The notes: a model not told the origin generated them from the letters alone. A DNA stretch of 64,000 nt from Pseudomonas sp. GR 6-02 (GCF_001655615.1 NZ_CP011567.1:4845001-4909000); one strand, 5' to 3'. Positions 46,301 to 53,021 are shown, counted from the first letter of the stretch. A program made the numbers and translations.

Positions 46301-46945
46301 TTCAAACTGGTCGACGTTGTTGGCGTTCAGCCCGGCGCCGTCGATGGTGACGCTGCCCTGATCGACCTGGAAGCGATCGAGGCGACCGCTACCGTCGAGC
46401 ACCGGCTTGCCGGTGGTCAACGTCACGCGCGGGGTATTGATGAAGCCGCAGCCGTTGCAGCTGATGCCGTAGGGGTTGGCGACGATGACCCGTGCCGACT
46501 GCCCCGCCACTTCGGTGTAGCCGCGCAACTGGCTGGGACTGCCGCCAACCACTTCGTTGAGGATGGTTTGCGCCGCGATCCCGTTGGTCAGGTTCGGGTT
46601 GCCGACAATGATCCCGCCCAGTTGCGTCGCGCCGGTCTGCGCGGCGACGTTGTTGAGGATGACGCCTTGGGTGCCGACGTTGTAATCGTGGAACTGGTTA
46701 TGCGACAGGCCGGTGCCGTTGGGGGGGGCGATCTGGATGATCGGCACGCCATTGCCCGCCTGACCGAGGCTGGTGCCCGGTGTAGCCACGACGATGCCAT
46801 CGGCCTGCGCCCACATCGGTTGCCAAAACATGACGTTGGCCAACAGGAACGCCAACCCGCGCTTGGGCATGCCCCAGAAGTGCTCGCGATTTTTGACCGC
46901 AGCCGAGGGCTGGCTAGCGAGGAAGGCGTAATGGCGAACGTCCAT
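34301..46945 (-). CDS. cdiA: CdiA contact-dependent inhibition exoprotein (two-partner secretion haemagglutinin)
   Basis: The 4214-residue protein begins MDVRHYAFLASQPSAAVKNR, then a long signal region ending MFWQPMWAQA. A TPS/haemagglutination domain covers about residues 50-300 and contains ISCNGCGFINTPRV. Filamentous-haemagglutinin repeats fill most of the chain. A pre-toxin region (about 3820-3950) ends at VENN, residues 3954-3957, and a variable C-terminal toxin follows. CdiA is threaded through CdiB, extends from the cell and delivers its toxin into touching bacteria. The gene lies 24 bp after cdiB and overlaps cdiI. A 1233-bp tandem duplication occurs in its repeats. It appears intact. 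Confidence 0.93.
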   Translation of the reverse strand: MDVRHYAFLASQPSAAVKNREHFWGMPKRGLAFLLANVMFWQPMWAQADGIVVATPGTSLGQAGNGVPIIQIAPPNGTGLSHNQFHDYNVGTQGVILNNVAAQTGATQLGGIIVGNPNLTNGIAAQTILNEVVGGSPSQLRGYTEVAGQSARVIVANPYGISCNGCGFINTPRVTLTTGKPVLDGSGRLDRFQVDQGSVTIDGAGLNANNVDQFEIITRSAKINAEIQAKNLTIVAGRNDVNADSLNATARADDGSAKPQLAIDSSALGGMYAGAIKLVGTEAGVGVKLDGNLAASGGDIQLDTNGHLSLAQTSAAGAVNVKAASLDARGPVYAGTAVNVQTQGNLTNQQTLAARDSIALTAGGVLTNNGIIEAGVNADTSRNASGDVNLNAQNFTNTGKSVVASRNLTVNTAQTLNNQGGTLSGQKKTSITATTLDNQNKGRVLGSGTLELKATQVLNTQGVITSNGNLTANLGHLNNHNGEVSSAGTTTVTATTLDNSDGQVTGDVALNIGLIGALNNQNGVLGSGQSVSISAASLDNSHGGSLVSDGSFTARINGLFDNQNGDLSAKGVVDLQTGSLDNRNGSLTGKDRLTLRSDSLDNRTGKVRAGKDLQLTVGQLDNRQQGLLNSQAAINFNGTHLENRDGLLSAAGPVQLESASVDNSGGRISSKTDLTAKVAQFTNQGGELVAQGMLTLNGKGLDNRSGGLVGATKALKLNVDEVDNRGGEISSAVDVAIEGQSLNNSDSGKILAGTELGLKVAQIINQNKGLLFGKGATTVTGQNLDNSGGSLVTQLGLDIRLDNALSNIEGLISSEGTLTVNAVSLDNTRGSVSSAGALALTTTGVLNNQGGSITTDSGLTLNSQSLNNSQNGLLSGKNATAVTTGTFDNTQGGQLISGDTLDLTATQVSNGVASRIASDKALTASVTGFDQQGGQLFSKTALSLDLNHGQLNNQNGLINAPLLMLKNLTDVNNRNGEISSAQAFTLAARNLDNGNGKLISNQGLTLHIDQLLASIKGLISAQTLEVHSARLDNTGGLISSHGTLGMTVDGQIVNQDGTFIADGDVNLSADSLDNTRGQIAGKTDVTANVATLNNQGGQLIATGGLTLTGTSLDNRNSGLVGATNALQLNVGSVDNRGGELSSKSDVTLIGNRLDNSDGGQVFAEGALSLTVENIINRAKGLLSGKADLTLTGRDLDNSGGSLLSQKNLTLNLTGDLNNSQGLLSAEGSLGVTAASLTNTLGSVSAAGPLTLTTTGAILNQGGEIVTDAGITLNSASLDNRNNGSISGKGAVIVNTGALDNSHAGRLNSGASLDLTTTQLTNQDGGRIASVGALTASVTGLDQQGGQLFSNTSLTLDLNQGQLNNQNGLISAPLLMLKNLTDVNNNGGEISSAEAFTIAARSLDNSNGKLLSNLPLTLRIDLALTNLKGLIAAAALDVKAASLDNSGGTLTSRANLDLSLDGLLTNQNQGLINATTELTINSSGLNNQNGSLLGSAIAIDFGAATGDLNNGAGLITTTGLLSLKHLRDLNNRNGEISSSQSLDLTARALDNNNGKLISNNLLTVNADTVLNQGGLISGWQGLSLTSNSLDNRNKGTLSSHDSDVAVTVSGAILNSGEGALVSRKTLSVNASSLDNSNGGILSSGGNQTLTLSGLLNNAQGGLIDSGATLAMQAMTLGNAGGTVNAKQDLSFTGTTLDNTGGNLIGNGAVTLDLLGALTNTNGKLASAGPLLVQRATQINNQGGQIASQGLMTLLTGGLDNRNLGTIAANDQLTITTGGTVQNSADGQIYSQNGDLQIQAASLVNAKGTLQSQGALNLTIGGDIDNQSGRIVAKAGDLSINAGNLDNRGGVLASLQAAFTANLTGVLKNGYDLNNNRRSGVTQAERLNLTALAGIDNYGGRIAAQGGDATVVTGNFDNRNGGLYAKGKVSVTGNNFDNSGDNDGQIAGQQIDLTLSGALNNRLGIIESDSTLSIKAASLDNQTGQLRALGDKGKTSFQIGGLFDNRNGTLESANTDLTMAVGSFLNGGGSLLHVGNGTFDISTANVTGAGGTIVTRGGLTLNADSWTNSNVIQAGRLTVNVNSFTQTASGQLLASDSLVGTGVNWFNEGLIASDGSMNVGLSGAYWGAGRLSSQGALGLNAAQVSLNSVTSSIAGGGNTTLNVSGQLDNAGRLTSGANLTVNAGGINNFGTLASAQQLTVTTGSLVNSNGLIFSGGNMGLRVNALNNSYANIYSLGNLTIDRNGQGAQAASIVNSSASIQSDGSMSLAASTIQNIRAVLTTNNQGIYTARIGEITCIEGVNAGDCSGKQNHVWEIVQRDKFEVTDTSAASSITAGGDLTLTGGDLLNQSSTIATGGNLSASLVNLTNSGIETGETETTRVFRSERTRNAGGWYNAASNFTDKYWFESAGYTPNDLGGLEAGIANFIGMTEVEYPNLGSTTKISSSDQSYAAVIQAAGAVNINAQNNIDNSVVRPGYTYVGSGPRTGTGAAGSQFSTRITLNQQLPPNLAQQQVNPLALPGFALPTGQNGLFRLSGQDSSTPVASGPQSWTMGGGSVSTTQRQQPLQSVQPRNILPVSNTQASASSVDLKPVDYVASNVGAGASAINVSAPAANSTGSTLPGRSTAFTINRVQGLPASSGQSKPQKYLIETNPVLTDLKQFMSSDYLLSNLGYDPDQSAKRLGDGLYEQRLIQQAVVARTGQRFIDGQTSDEGLFKYLMNNAVASKTELNLSLGVSLTSEQVAALTHDIVWMENAEVNGEQVLVPVLYLANANNRLAANGALIQGSDVTLIAGKDLNNAGTLRASNNLSATATNDLVNSGLVEAGNRLDLQAGNNIVNKAGGIIAGRDVTLTATRGDVINERTVTTHESGSGYRNERTDFVDNAARIEAGNSLTLNAGRDINNVGGVLKSGTDTTINAGRDVNLTSAEQIVSGERGLHRDQTITQYGSDVDVGQSLKVNAGRDLTVIASQIDAKRDVSMSAVGDLTLASAADEQHSYGKSKKVTSQEDHVSQVSTNVNAGGSITLSAGKDLGLIASRVSAGGEAYLVAGGDLSLGAAQDEDYSFYSKTKKSSSGKKSRLEETSSTTNIGSAVTSQGKSVLVAGKDLLIEGSNVVSETSSVGLGAGNDVKIVAVTDSTSARHESSSSKSSWGGLKSSKVQDQLSETQTTAVGSLISGNTVAVSAKRDVDITGSAVVSTEDLTVRAGRDLTINAAENTFTRTEVHKEKNRDFSGVLTANNLGVDDITGNQHLSIGGQKHNGTMSQTTLTGSTIGSSAGNVSLVAGGDLDVIASDLFSIKNMTLMGSNVTIAAGMESSSQNITDKSNNLGVGRVLGGAIIDTANTIRTAVKTANDAEDPRLKAVKLAQAALAGYNLGGMGSQTGDAATAYENKQGGSASNGSLIKIGTELANTHNKSTSEYNSQTAKQSTVNAGTGLTIIANGSAAGSLGDIHVIGSSLNTGGTAVLDAKNNVVLESAQNTADWANNNSSNKTAIGASFNIGQQNGFTLDLGASGAKGTGTGSSVTQVNTTLNAGALVLRSGGDTTLAGAQVNADSIKAEIEGNLNIISRQDVETQENKQSSGGFGASICIPPFCYGTPVAASGSLAFGNMDSEYRAVTEQTGLFAGAGGYNLDVGKNTTLQGGVIASDASADKNVLSTDRLIVSDIKNVSEISAQSGGVSVSSSYGGGAASASVGGLYGVALTDSDQSKTRSAVSEGTIIVRNPEGANDLVGLNRDTANANQQLDKPDTEAMKERVELVKSAIELTKGISDAIAAAKMKEAEDPNSETSKVAIQKLKDQGFVNPTAEQISRQIQRDYGMGSSFQKAAQAVTSIVQGVLGGNIAGALAGAAAPYVAQAIRDATEGDKTANLMAHAVLGALVAKANGNSALAGAVGAVAAEEIARIIKEELYGDVSNDRLTSEQKQTISSLATLVAGIGGAFTGTDSLDAVASALAGKNAVENNGLSAQDVINWTLELIAANKKGESTEGIWERYKELSAKKRAEMLTDCAGTGGACTIYYQSDLDGGITVADGVSALTWFFDLSPEEASRISQYTTEENQYDMALLYSALPTWEKIALAGKDTIEELGVGGLASKSKTSVAAVVGKNRGSPIPVAHPTVASNGLTYQSNSKHTPGQVGNRPNAGIEPQNSLDLFGQSIKSPITYPNKVVTFAKDENGNVHRFEGTNGVYHWNGSTGDAKNPLGANYIPAEVQKALGVKLR
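34304..35086 (-). other. CdiA-CT: VENN motif and variable toxin domain
   Basis: The segment runs from AVENN to the C terminus, about 260 residues. It has an entry-type part (NGLSAQDVINWTLELIAANK and on), then a junction near GGLASKSKTS, and a terminal domain with LTYQSNSKHTPGQVGNRPNA, VVTFAKDENGNVHRFEG and YHWNGSTGD. The terminal domain resembles ribonuclease toxins of the type carried by Enterobacter cloacae CdiA (Ntox21-like). This is from memory and uncertain. Confidence 0.6.
42650..45115 (-). repeat. Tandem duplication of about 1233 bp within cdiA
   Basis: Three separate anchors match at a constant offset of 1233 bp: TTCTGGTTGTTCAG at 42849 and 44082, GCGCTGGAGA at 42771 and 44004, and CTGTTGTC at 43353 and 44586. 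At protein level both copies carry, in order, GLVGAT, LDNSGGSL, QLNNQNGLI and LLMLKNLTDVNN. The unit is 411 residues. The outer limits given are approximate. Confidence 0.8.
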
Positions 46946-46969
46946 GTCAGTGTTCTCGAAGAGGCGTAA

Positions 46970-48676
46970 TTAGAGGAAGAAATCCACGCGGAAGTAGATC
47001 GGCGCTTCGCGCTCGGTCAGCACGTCAGGGCGTTCCAGGGAATGGGCAAAAGTCACGCTGGCGGCCACATGCTGACCTCGGGCGAACAACTCCACGGAAT
47101 CGCTGGACAGGCGCCCGTGCTGATCGCCGTTATAGCGGTCGCCACGGATCACACCCTGGTCGTAACCGAGGCTGGTGCCGTACTCGGCGAACACCGGGCG
47201 CAGCCATTCCAAAGTGATCGGATGGCTCCAGCGCAGTTCGTTGCGCCAGTAGCCGCCGCTGTCACCGGACAACGACTGGTCCTTGTAACCACGGATCGAA
47301 GACAGCCCTCCGAGGCTGGTGCGCTGCGGGCTGAACAGCACGTCTTCACTGCGCTGGCCGGTCATCAGGCTGCTGAAACTGAAGGACTCGCCCCACAGCT
47401 TGAACGGCTGCAGATAACTCGCGGTGGCGGTGTATTTGCGGTAACGCGCGTTCGGCTCGCCGGGGCCCGGATCGCCGTTACCCTGGGCGTCGAACGCGCC
47501 GATGCCTTGTTGCATGCCCAGGTCGAGGTTGACGAAGGCACTGCCGACCCGCCGACCGTGGTTGATGCCGAACTGCGCTTCGCTGATGCGGTTGCTGCTC
47601 AGCTTGAGCTTGCTGTCTTCGATGAAGTTGTTGGTGCGCAGGTACGACAGGCCGGTGCTGAGGGAGGTCTTGCTCAGGGCGTCGCGATGGATCACCCGCT
47701 CGGCGCGCAACTGATGGTTTTCGCTGTCGCCGGTCTGCTTGAAATTGAAACCGTTGGCCTGGGCTTGCGAGCGGTACTCGCTCTGGCTGTAGGTGTAACT
47801 GAAGTTCCACCAGCCCCACGGCACGCTGTAATTGAGCAGCGCGTTGTTGGAGGTGTGCAGGTGATCGCTCACCGCATCATGACCGCCGCGCAGCATCAAC
47901 TGATCGGCCAGGCCCAGCGGGCTGTCCCAGTCAAACGTCGTGCCCCACTGCTGCTCGCCGGTGCTGCGCTGGCCGTCGTTACTGCGCGACAACCCAACAC
48001 GCCACGGCTTCTGCGGGGTGTTCTTGACCAGCACCTCGCTGCCACCGACGTTCTTGCCCGGGGACAACTCCATCTGCGCCTGATTCGACGGCAAGCGGTT
48101 GAGCTGATCCACCATCTGCTCGATTTCCCGCAGATTGACCAGCTCACCGCTCTGGCCGGGGAAAGCCATCCCCAGTTCGCGCTCCGACAGCTGGCTGCCC
48201 TCCGCGCCCTTCAACCCTTCGAGCCGGCCCTCGACCACCAGCACCTTCAAATGCCCGCCGGACAAGTCCTGCTGCGGCAAGTAGGCACGGCTGGTGACCA
48301 GGCCTTTTTCGATGTAGTGATCGGTGATGACTTTCAGCAACTCGTTGAGCTGTGTAACGCCCAGGCACTGGCCGATGTAAGGCTTGAGCAGGCGATTTTT
48401 CTCGCCGTCCGAAAGACTGTCGGCGCCTTTGAGTTCGATGTCCTTGATGGGAAAACAACGGGCGTCGGCCGGGGCCGTCGCAGGCGCGGGTTGGGCTGCC
48501 TTGCCGGGCAATTCCTTGAGCTCCTCGAGACGCCGACGCTGCTCGTCGAGCAAGCGGTCCTGACGTTCGCGGATCAGATCGGTTTCACCGGGGGTGGGGG
48601 CGGCGTGAGCAAGATTCAGCGGAGAAAGGCACAGCAAAGCCAGGCACAACCTCGCCACGAGGGCGGGTGGATACAT
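46970..48676 (-). CDS. cdiB: CdiB, two-partner secretion outer-membrane transporter
   Basis: The 568-residue protein has a signal peptide (ALLCLSPLNLAHA), a charged helix (ERQDRLLDEQRRRLEELKEL), POTRA domains (FPIKDIELKGADSLSDGEKN and ITDHYIEKGLVTSRAYLPQQ) and a C-terminal 16-strand barrel with GLSSIRGYKDQSLSGDSGGY and a terminal phenylalanine-containing strand (FRVDFFL). This is the FhaC/ShlB/CdiB plan. It exports CdiA. The ATG at 48676 begins the signal peptide; an earlier TTG frame is not needed. It is the first gene of the cdiBAI unit. Confidence 0.93.
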   Translation of the reverse strand: MYPPALVARLCLALLCLSPLNLAHAAPTPGETDLIRERQDRLLDEQRRRLEELKELPGKAAQPAPATAPADARCFPIKDIELKGADSLSDGEKNRLLKPYIGQCLGVTQLNELLKVITDHYIEKGLVTSRAYLPQQDLSGGHLKVLVVEGRLEGLKGAEGSQLSERELGMAFPGQSGELVNLREIEQMVDQLNRLPSNQAQMELSPGKNVGGSEVLVKNTPQKPWRVGLSRSNDGQRSTGEQQWGTTFDWDSPLGLADQLMLRGGHDAVSDHLHTSNNALLNYSVPWGWWNFSYTYSQSEYRSQAQANGFNFKQTGDSENHQLRAERVIHRDALSKTSLSTGLSYLRTNNFIEDSKLKLSSNRISEAQFGINHGRRVGSAFVNLDLGMQQGIGAFDAQGNGDPGPGEPNARYRKYTATASYLQPFKLWGESFSFSSLMTGQRSEDVLFSPQRTSLGGLSSIRGYKDQSLSGDSGGYWRNELRWSHPITLEWLRPVFAEYGTSLGYDQGVIRGDRYNGDQHGRLSSDSVELFARGQHVAASVTFAHSLERPDVLTEREAPIYFRVDFFL

Positions 48677-48922
48677 GTTCGATCCCTCGAATGGAGAGTG
48701 ATAGCACAATAGTGGCGCGATATTAGATGGCCACTATTTTGGCGTCAATAAATGGATCCATTCTGGTGGGGAGGCCGACGAACGGTAGGGGTGGCGATAA
48801 GCATTAGTAAATCTCCTATGCCAACCCCGCAAACATGCCTGTAGCTCTCGGAAGCTGAACTTTTCACACCCCTCGCCCCTCAACCGGATAACCCGCCTTA
48901 ACCGGAAACTGAGGCACAACCT

Positions 48923-49198
48923 ATGAAAACTCTGCTAAAAATCACCCTCGCCGCCACCCTCACCTGCTCCCTCCCCGTTTGGGCGTGCCCTCCCGAGGAA
49001 GCCACCGCCAAGCGTGAACAACTGGCCAAGGAAGTCGCCAAGATCACTGAGCAGAACCCGGCCAAGGCCAAGGAGATCAATGACGAGTTGCAGAAGATGG
49101 ACCTGGAGACGGCCAGCAAGGATTTGCCGGACAAGTGCCAGGTGATCGATCAGCGTTTGAAGGAGTTGGAATCGGCGAAGAACAAAGCCGGGGGTTAG
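48923..49198 (+). CDS. Small secreted helical protein, 91 residues
   Basis: It has a signal peptide ending CSLPVWA before a cysteine, then a charged coiled-coil-like helix (KREQLAKEVAKITEQNPAKA and on) with a second cysteine (LPDKC), so one disulfide is possible. The ATG at 48923 follows GAGG. It is divergent from cdiB and ends just before a strong terminator. No family is recognised; a periplasmic location is predicted. Confidence 0.7.
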   Translation: MKTLLKITLAATLTCSLPVWACPPEEATAKREQLAKEVAKITEQNPAKAKEINDELQKMDLETASKDLPDKCQVIDQRLKELESAKNKAGG

Positions 49199-49218
49199 AT
49201 GGCAAGATCTTTTGACGA

Positions 49219-49247
49219 AAAAAAACCCGGACACTGTCCGGGTTTTT
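49219..49247. terminator. Bidirectional terminator between convergent genes
   Basis: AAAAACCCGGACA pairs with TGTCCGGGTTTTT around a two-base loop (CT). It serves both the small secreted protein and the helicase gene. Confidence 0.9.
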
Positions 49248-49266
49248 ATTGGATCGCTACGACGCT

Positions 49267-50613
49267 TTATTCAGCCGCCGGCGCTTCCGGCTTACGGCGT
49301 TTCAATGGCGCCATGCCGTCCTTGCTGACCAGCGACAGGGCGTCGGTCTTCGGGCGGTTGGCGATTTTGCGCTTGGTCGGGGCCTTGGCGCCGGTTTTCT
49401 TCTTGTCGCCCTTGGCGTCGACCTTTTTCTTCTTCACGCCAACGGCTTTGCCCGAGGCCTTGACCTTTTTCGGTCCGCCGTAGGTGCCTTTGACTTCCTT
49501 GATGGTGCGGCGCTCGAAGCTCTGCTTGAGGTAGCGTTCGATGCTCGACATCAGGTTCCAGTCGCCGTGGCAGATCAGCGAGATGGCCAGGCCATCGTTG
49601 CCGGCGCGGCCGGTGCGACCGATGCGGTGAACGTATTCGTCGCCGCTGCGCGGCATGTCGAAGTTGATCACCAGGTCCAGGCCGTCCACGTCCAGGCCAC
49701 GGGCAGCGACGTCGGTGGCGACGAGGATTTTCACCCCGCCCTGCTTCAGGCGGTCGATGGCCAGTTTGCGGTCTTTCTGGTCTTTCTCGCCGTGCAGGAC
49801 GAACGCTTTGTATTCCTGTGCCACCAGGCGGCCGTAGATACGGTCGGCCATGGCCCGGGTGTTGGTGAACACGATGGCCTTCTGGTAGGTCTCGTTGGCC
49901 AGCAGCCAGTTCACGATCTGTTCTTTGTGCTGGTTGTGGTCAGCGGTAATGATTTGCTGACGCGTGGTGTCGTTCAGTTGGCTGACCGCGTTGAGCTGCA
50001 AGTGCTCAGGGTTGTTCAGGACCTTGGCGATCATCTCGCGCAGGCCCGAACCGCCGGTGGTGGCGGAGAACAGCATGGTCTGCTGGCGGTTGGTGCACTC
50101 GTCCACCAGACGCTGCACGTCTTCGGCAAAACCCATGTCGAGCATGCGGTCGGCTTCGTCGAGCACCAGCACTTCGACTTCCTTGAGGTCAAGGTTGCCG
50201 GCGTTCAGTTGCTCGATCATCCGGCCCGGTGTACCGATCAGGATGTCCGGCACCTTGCGCAGCATGGCGGCCTGGACCTTGAAGTCTTCACCGCCGGTGA
50301 TCAAACCGGACTTGATGAAAGTGAACTGCGCGAAGCGCTCGACTTCCTTGATGGTCTGCTGGGCCAGCTCGCGGGTCGGCAGCAGGATCAGGGTCTTGAT
50401 GCTGACGCGGACTTTGGCCGGGCCGATCAAGCGGTTGAGGATCGGCAAAACGAAGGCTGCGGTTTTGCCGCTGCCGGTTTGCGCTGTCACCCGCAGATCA
50501 CGCCCTTGGAGCGCCAGCGGAATAGCCGCTGCTTGCACAGGCGTTGGCTCGACAAATTTAAGCTCGGCCACGGCTTTGAGCAGACGTTCGTGCAGGGCGA
50601 ATTGGGAAAACAC
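49267..50613 (-). CDS. DEAD-box ATP-dependent RNA helicase
   Basis: The 448-residue protein has all main motifs: Q motif region (VEPTPVQAAAIPLALQ), Walker A AQTGSGKT, PTRELA, TPGR, DEAD (VLVLDEADRM), SAT, ARGLD and HRIGRTGRAG. A lysine-rich tail (KKKKVDAKGDKKKTGAKAPT) should bind RNA. The GTG at 50613 with GAGGT upstream gives the start MFSQFALHERLL. These helicases unwind RNA in ribosome assembly or RNA decay; which one this is cannot be said from the core alone, though it looks SrmB/RhlE-like. Confidence 0.9.
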   Translation of the reverse strand: MFSQFALHERLLKAVAELKFVEPTPVQAAAIPLALQGRDLRVTAQTGSGKTAAFVLPILNRLIGPAKVRVSIKTLILLPTRELAQQTIKEVERFAQFTFIKSGLITGGEDFKVQAAMLRKVPDILIGTPGRMIEQLNAGNLDLKEVEVLVLDEADRMLDMGFAEDVQRLVDECTNRQQTMLFSATTGGSGLREMIAKVLNNPEHLQLNAVSQLNDTTRQQIITADHNQHKEQIVNWLLANETYQKAIVFTNTRAMADRIYGRLVAQEYKAFVLHGEKDQKDRKLAIDRLKQGGVKILVATDVAARGLDVDGLDLVINFDMPRSGDEYVHRIGRTGRAGNDGLAISLICHGDWNLMSSIERYLKQSFERRTIKEVKGTYGGPKKVKASGKAVGVKKKKVDAKGDKKKTGAKAPTKRKIANRPKTDALSLVSKDGMAPLKRRKPEAPAAE

Positions 50614-50806
50614 GGGTGCTACCTCGAAGAAATACAAAAAAACAGCTGCATAGGGTAACGGTTTCGAGCGCTAAGGCCGAGTTTCTTTATACAAACGGCT
50701 GCAAACAGTGGCTTTTTTGTTGCCTGATTTGTCTCAAAACGTCATCCGCAACCTCTTAAATGCTCTAATCGCCCCGTCGCGCCCTACAGAAGAAGCGTTT
50801 TCAACC

Positions 50807-52105
50807 ATGGATATCAAACAGCTCTGGCTCAACGCCCAAGACCTCTGGGGTGCCCTTGATCAGCACCCGCTCCTGCATTCCACACTCGCGCTGATGTTGC
50901 TGCTGGTGGTGGCGCTGGTGCTCGGACGAGTGGCGCGTTACCTCATTCTTCATGCCACCAAAATGCTCGGCCGCCAGCCGGCGTTGCACTGGGTCAACGA
51001 TTTTCGCCACAACAAAGTGTTTCATCGCCTGGCGCAAATGACGCCATCGCTGGTGATCCAGTTCGGCCTGCACCTGGTGCCGGAGTTGGGCAAGACCAGC
51101 ATGAACTTCCTCGGCAACGTGGCGCTGGCGTTCACCATCCTGTTCCTGGTGCTGTCCATCAGCGCGTTGCTCAATGCCCTGCTGGACATCTATGCCCGCA
51201 CCGAACACGCCCGCACCCGCTCGATCAAAGGCTATGTGCAACTGGCGAAAATGGTGTTGTTCGTGTTTGGCGCGATCATCATCGTCGCCACGTTGATCGA
51301 CCGTTCGCCACTGTTGCTGCTGTCGGGTCTGGGCGCCATGTCGGCGGTGATTCTGTTGGTCTACAAGGACACCCTGTTGTCATTCGTCGCCAGCGTGCAA
51401 CTGACCAGCAACGACATGCTGCGGGTCGGCGACTGGATCGAGATGCCGCAAGTCGGTGCCGACGGTGACGTGGTGGACATCACTTTGCACACGGTCAAGG
51501 TGCAGAATTTCGACAAGACGATTGTGTCGATCCCGACCTGGCGCCTGATGTCCGAGTCGTTCAAGAACTGGCGCGGCATGCAGCAGTCCGGCGGGCGCCG
51601 GATCAAGCGCAGCCTGTTCATCGACGCCAGCGGCGTACGGTTCATTCGCGATGATGAAGAGCAGAAACTGTCCCAGGTGCATTTGCTGACCGACTACATG
51701 AGCCGCAAGACAGCCGAGCTCAAGGCCTGGAACGAAGCCCAGGGCAACGTCGCGGCGATGGCGGCCAACCGTCGGCGGATGACCAACATCGGCACCTTCC
51801 GCGCCTATGCGCTGGCGTATCTGAAAAGTCACCCGGAGGTTCAGCAGAACATGACCTGCATGGTGCGGCAGATGCAGACGACGGCGCAGGGGATTCCGCT
51901 GGAAATCTATTGTTTCACCCGCACCACGGCGTGGGCGGATTACGAGCGGATTCAGGGGGATATTTTCGATTATCTGCTGGCGGTACTGCCGGAGTTCGGA
52001 TTGAGTCTTTATCAGCAGCCGAGTGGCGGGGACTTAAGGGCCGGATTGCTTCCGGCCATGTTAGGCGCGAGCCACATTCCGGAGCCGGAAAAACACATCA
52101 TGTAA
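50807..52105 (+). CDS. Mechanosensitive ion channel (MscS superfamily, YbdG-like)
   Basis: The 432-residue protein has about five membrane segments, then the MscS pore and beta domain: LLLLSGLGAMSAVILLVYKD, LTSNDMLRVGDWIEMPQVGA and FDKTIVSIPTWRLMSESFKN. The length and the insertion after the beta domain resemble E. coli YbdG. It opens under membrane tension on osmotic downshock. The ATG at 50807 begins the conserved part; the earlier frame has no binding site. It is divergent from the helicase gene. Confidence 0.88.
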   Translation: MDIKQLWLNAQDLWGALDQHPLLHSTLALMLLLVVALVLGRVARYLILHATKMLGRQPALHWVNDFRHNKVFHRLAQMTPSLVIQFGLHLVPELGKTSMNFLGNVALAFTILFLVLSISALLNALLDIYARTEHARTRSIKGYVQLAKMVLFVFGAIIIVATLIDRSPLLLLSGLGAMSAVILLVYKDTLLSFVASVQLTSNDMLRVGDWIEMPQVGADGDVVDITLHTVKVQNFDKTIVSIPTWRLMSESFKNWRGMQQSGGRRIKRSLFIDASGVRFIRDDEEQKLSQVHLLTDYMSRKTAELKAWNEAQGNVAAMAANRRRMTNIGTFRAYALAYLKSHPEVQQNMTCMVRQMQTTAQGIPLEIYCFTRTTAWADYERIQGDIFDYLLAVLPEFGLSLYQQPSGGDLRAGLLPAMLGASHIPEPEKHIM

Positions 52106-52115
52106 ACACCGCCCC

Positions 52116-52207
52116 TGTAGGAGCATGGCTTGCCCGCGAAGGCGGAGTGTCAGTCAACATAGTTATCGACTGATACTCCGCCTTCGCGGGCAAGCCATGC
52201 GCCTACA
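52116..52207. repeat. REP doublet, family 3
   Basis: TGTAGGAGCATGGCTTGCCC at the left is matched by its inverse GGGCAAGCCATGCGCCTACA at the right. The inner CGCGAAGGCGGAGT and ACTCCGCCTTCGCG also pair, so almost the whole 92 bp can form one hairpin. It lies between convergent genes. Confidence 0.88.
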
Positions 52208-52219
52208 AGGGTAACGGTG

Positions 52220-52864
52220 TTATTTGACCTGACGCTGCGGCGCCTTGTGCACCATGGTGTAGGCGTAATCCACGCCCATGCCATACGCGCCGCTGTGCTC
52301 CAGCACCAGTTCCATCACCGCCTCGTAAGTGTCTTTGTGTGCCCAGTCACGCTGGTATTCCAGCAGCACTTGTTGCCAGGTGACCGGCACCGCGCCTGCC
52401 TGAATCATCCGCTGCACCGACATGTCGTGAGCTTCTTTGGTGGTGCCGCCAGACGCGTCGGTCACGATGTACACCTCGTAGCCTTCAGCCAGGGCTTCCA
52501 GCGCCGGGAAGGTCAGGCAGACTTCAGTCCAGAGCGCGGCAATGATCAGCTTCTTGCGGCCGGTGGCTTTCACCGCATCAACCAGCGCCTTGTCTTCCCA
52601 GGAGTTCATCGAGGTGCGCTCGATCGGCTTCTGCTCTGGGTGAACAGCCAGCAACTCCGGCCAGATAAAGCCGCTGAAGCTTTCGGTTTCAACTGAGGTG
52701 TAGATCGTCGGCACGTTGAAAATCTTCGCGGCCTTCGCCAGACCCACGGTGTTGTTCTTCAGGGTCTGACGGTCGATCGACTGCACGCCGAACGCCATTT
52801 GCGGCTGGTGGTCGATCAGGATCAGGGCGGAGTTGGTTGGGTTGAGCAATTCACGGTTAGACAT
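52220..52864 (-). CDS. YcaC-like cysteine hydrolase (isochorismatase superfamily)
   Basis: The 214-residue protein has the fold and catalytic layout of the family: Asp18 in LILIDHQPQM and Cys116 in IIAALWTEVCLTFPALEAL. Overall it lines up with E. coli YcaC, an octameric hydrolase of unknown substrate. It is divergent from a LysR gene and likely its target. The ATG at 52864 follows GGAACGCGCC. Confidence 0.87.
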   Translation of the reverse strand: MSNRELLNPTNSALILIDHQPQMAFGVQSIDRQTLKNNTVGLAKAAKIFNVPTIYTSVETESFSGFIWPELLAVHPEQKPIERTSMNSWEDKALVDAVKATGRKKLIIAALWTEVCLTFPALEALAEGYEVYIVTDASGGTTKEAHDMSVQRMIQAGAVPVTWQQVLLEYQRDWAHKDTYEAVMELVLEHSGAYGMGVDYAYTMVHKAPQRQVK

Positions 52865-52965
52865 GGCGCGTTCCTTTTGATGTCGATTTGTTTAATGAGT
52901 ATTGGGTGAGTCACTTGCCTCAAGCTGTTTGCTTGCTGGCTTGGAAGTAACTTTACGGGCTAGAT

Positions 52966-53021
52966 AAAAAAGGGACAATTCCCTAAAATCGAGAATAATT
53001 GATTCTAAAAAAGGGACAATC
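52966..53021. promoter_or_regulatory. Paired AAAAAAGGGACAAT motifs between the hydrolase and LysR genes
   Basis: The 14-base motif occurs at 52966-52979 and 53007-53020, 41 bp apart. Between them AGAATAATTGATTCT is a palindrome, so the stretch from CCCTAAAATC to AAAAAAGGG is an imperfect inverted repeat as well. The second copy contains the LysR gene's ribosome-binding site (AGGGA). A LysR-type operator that also controls its own translation start is a reasonable inference. Confidence 0.45.

Noticed and set aside
34522..46969. Many long plus-strand frames opposite cdiA, such as 41384-43264 and 40019-41278
   Set aside because: They mirror the cdiA repeats, lack binding sites and show no domain; high GC makes antisense frames long.
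47042..48712. A 556-codon plus-strand frame opposite cdiB
   Set aside because: Antisense to the clear POTRA-barrel protein CdiB and without its own start signals.
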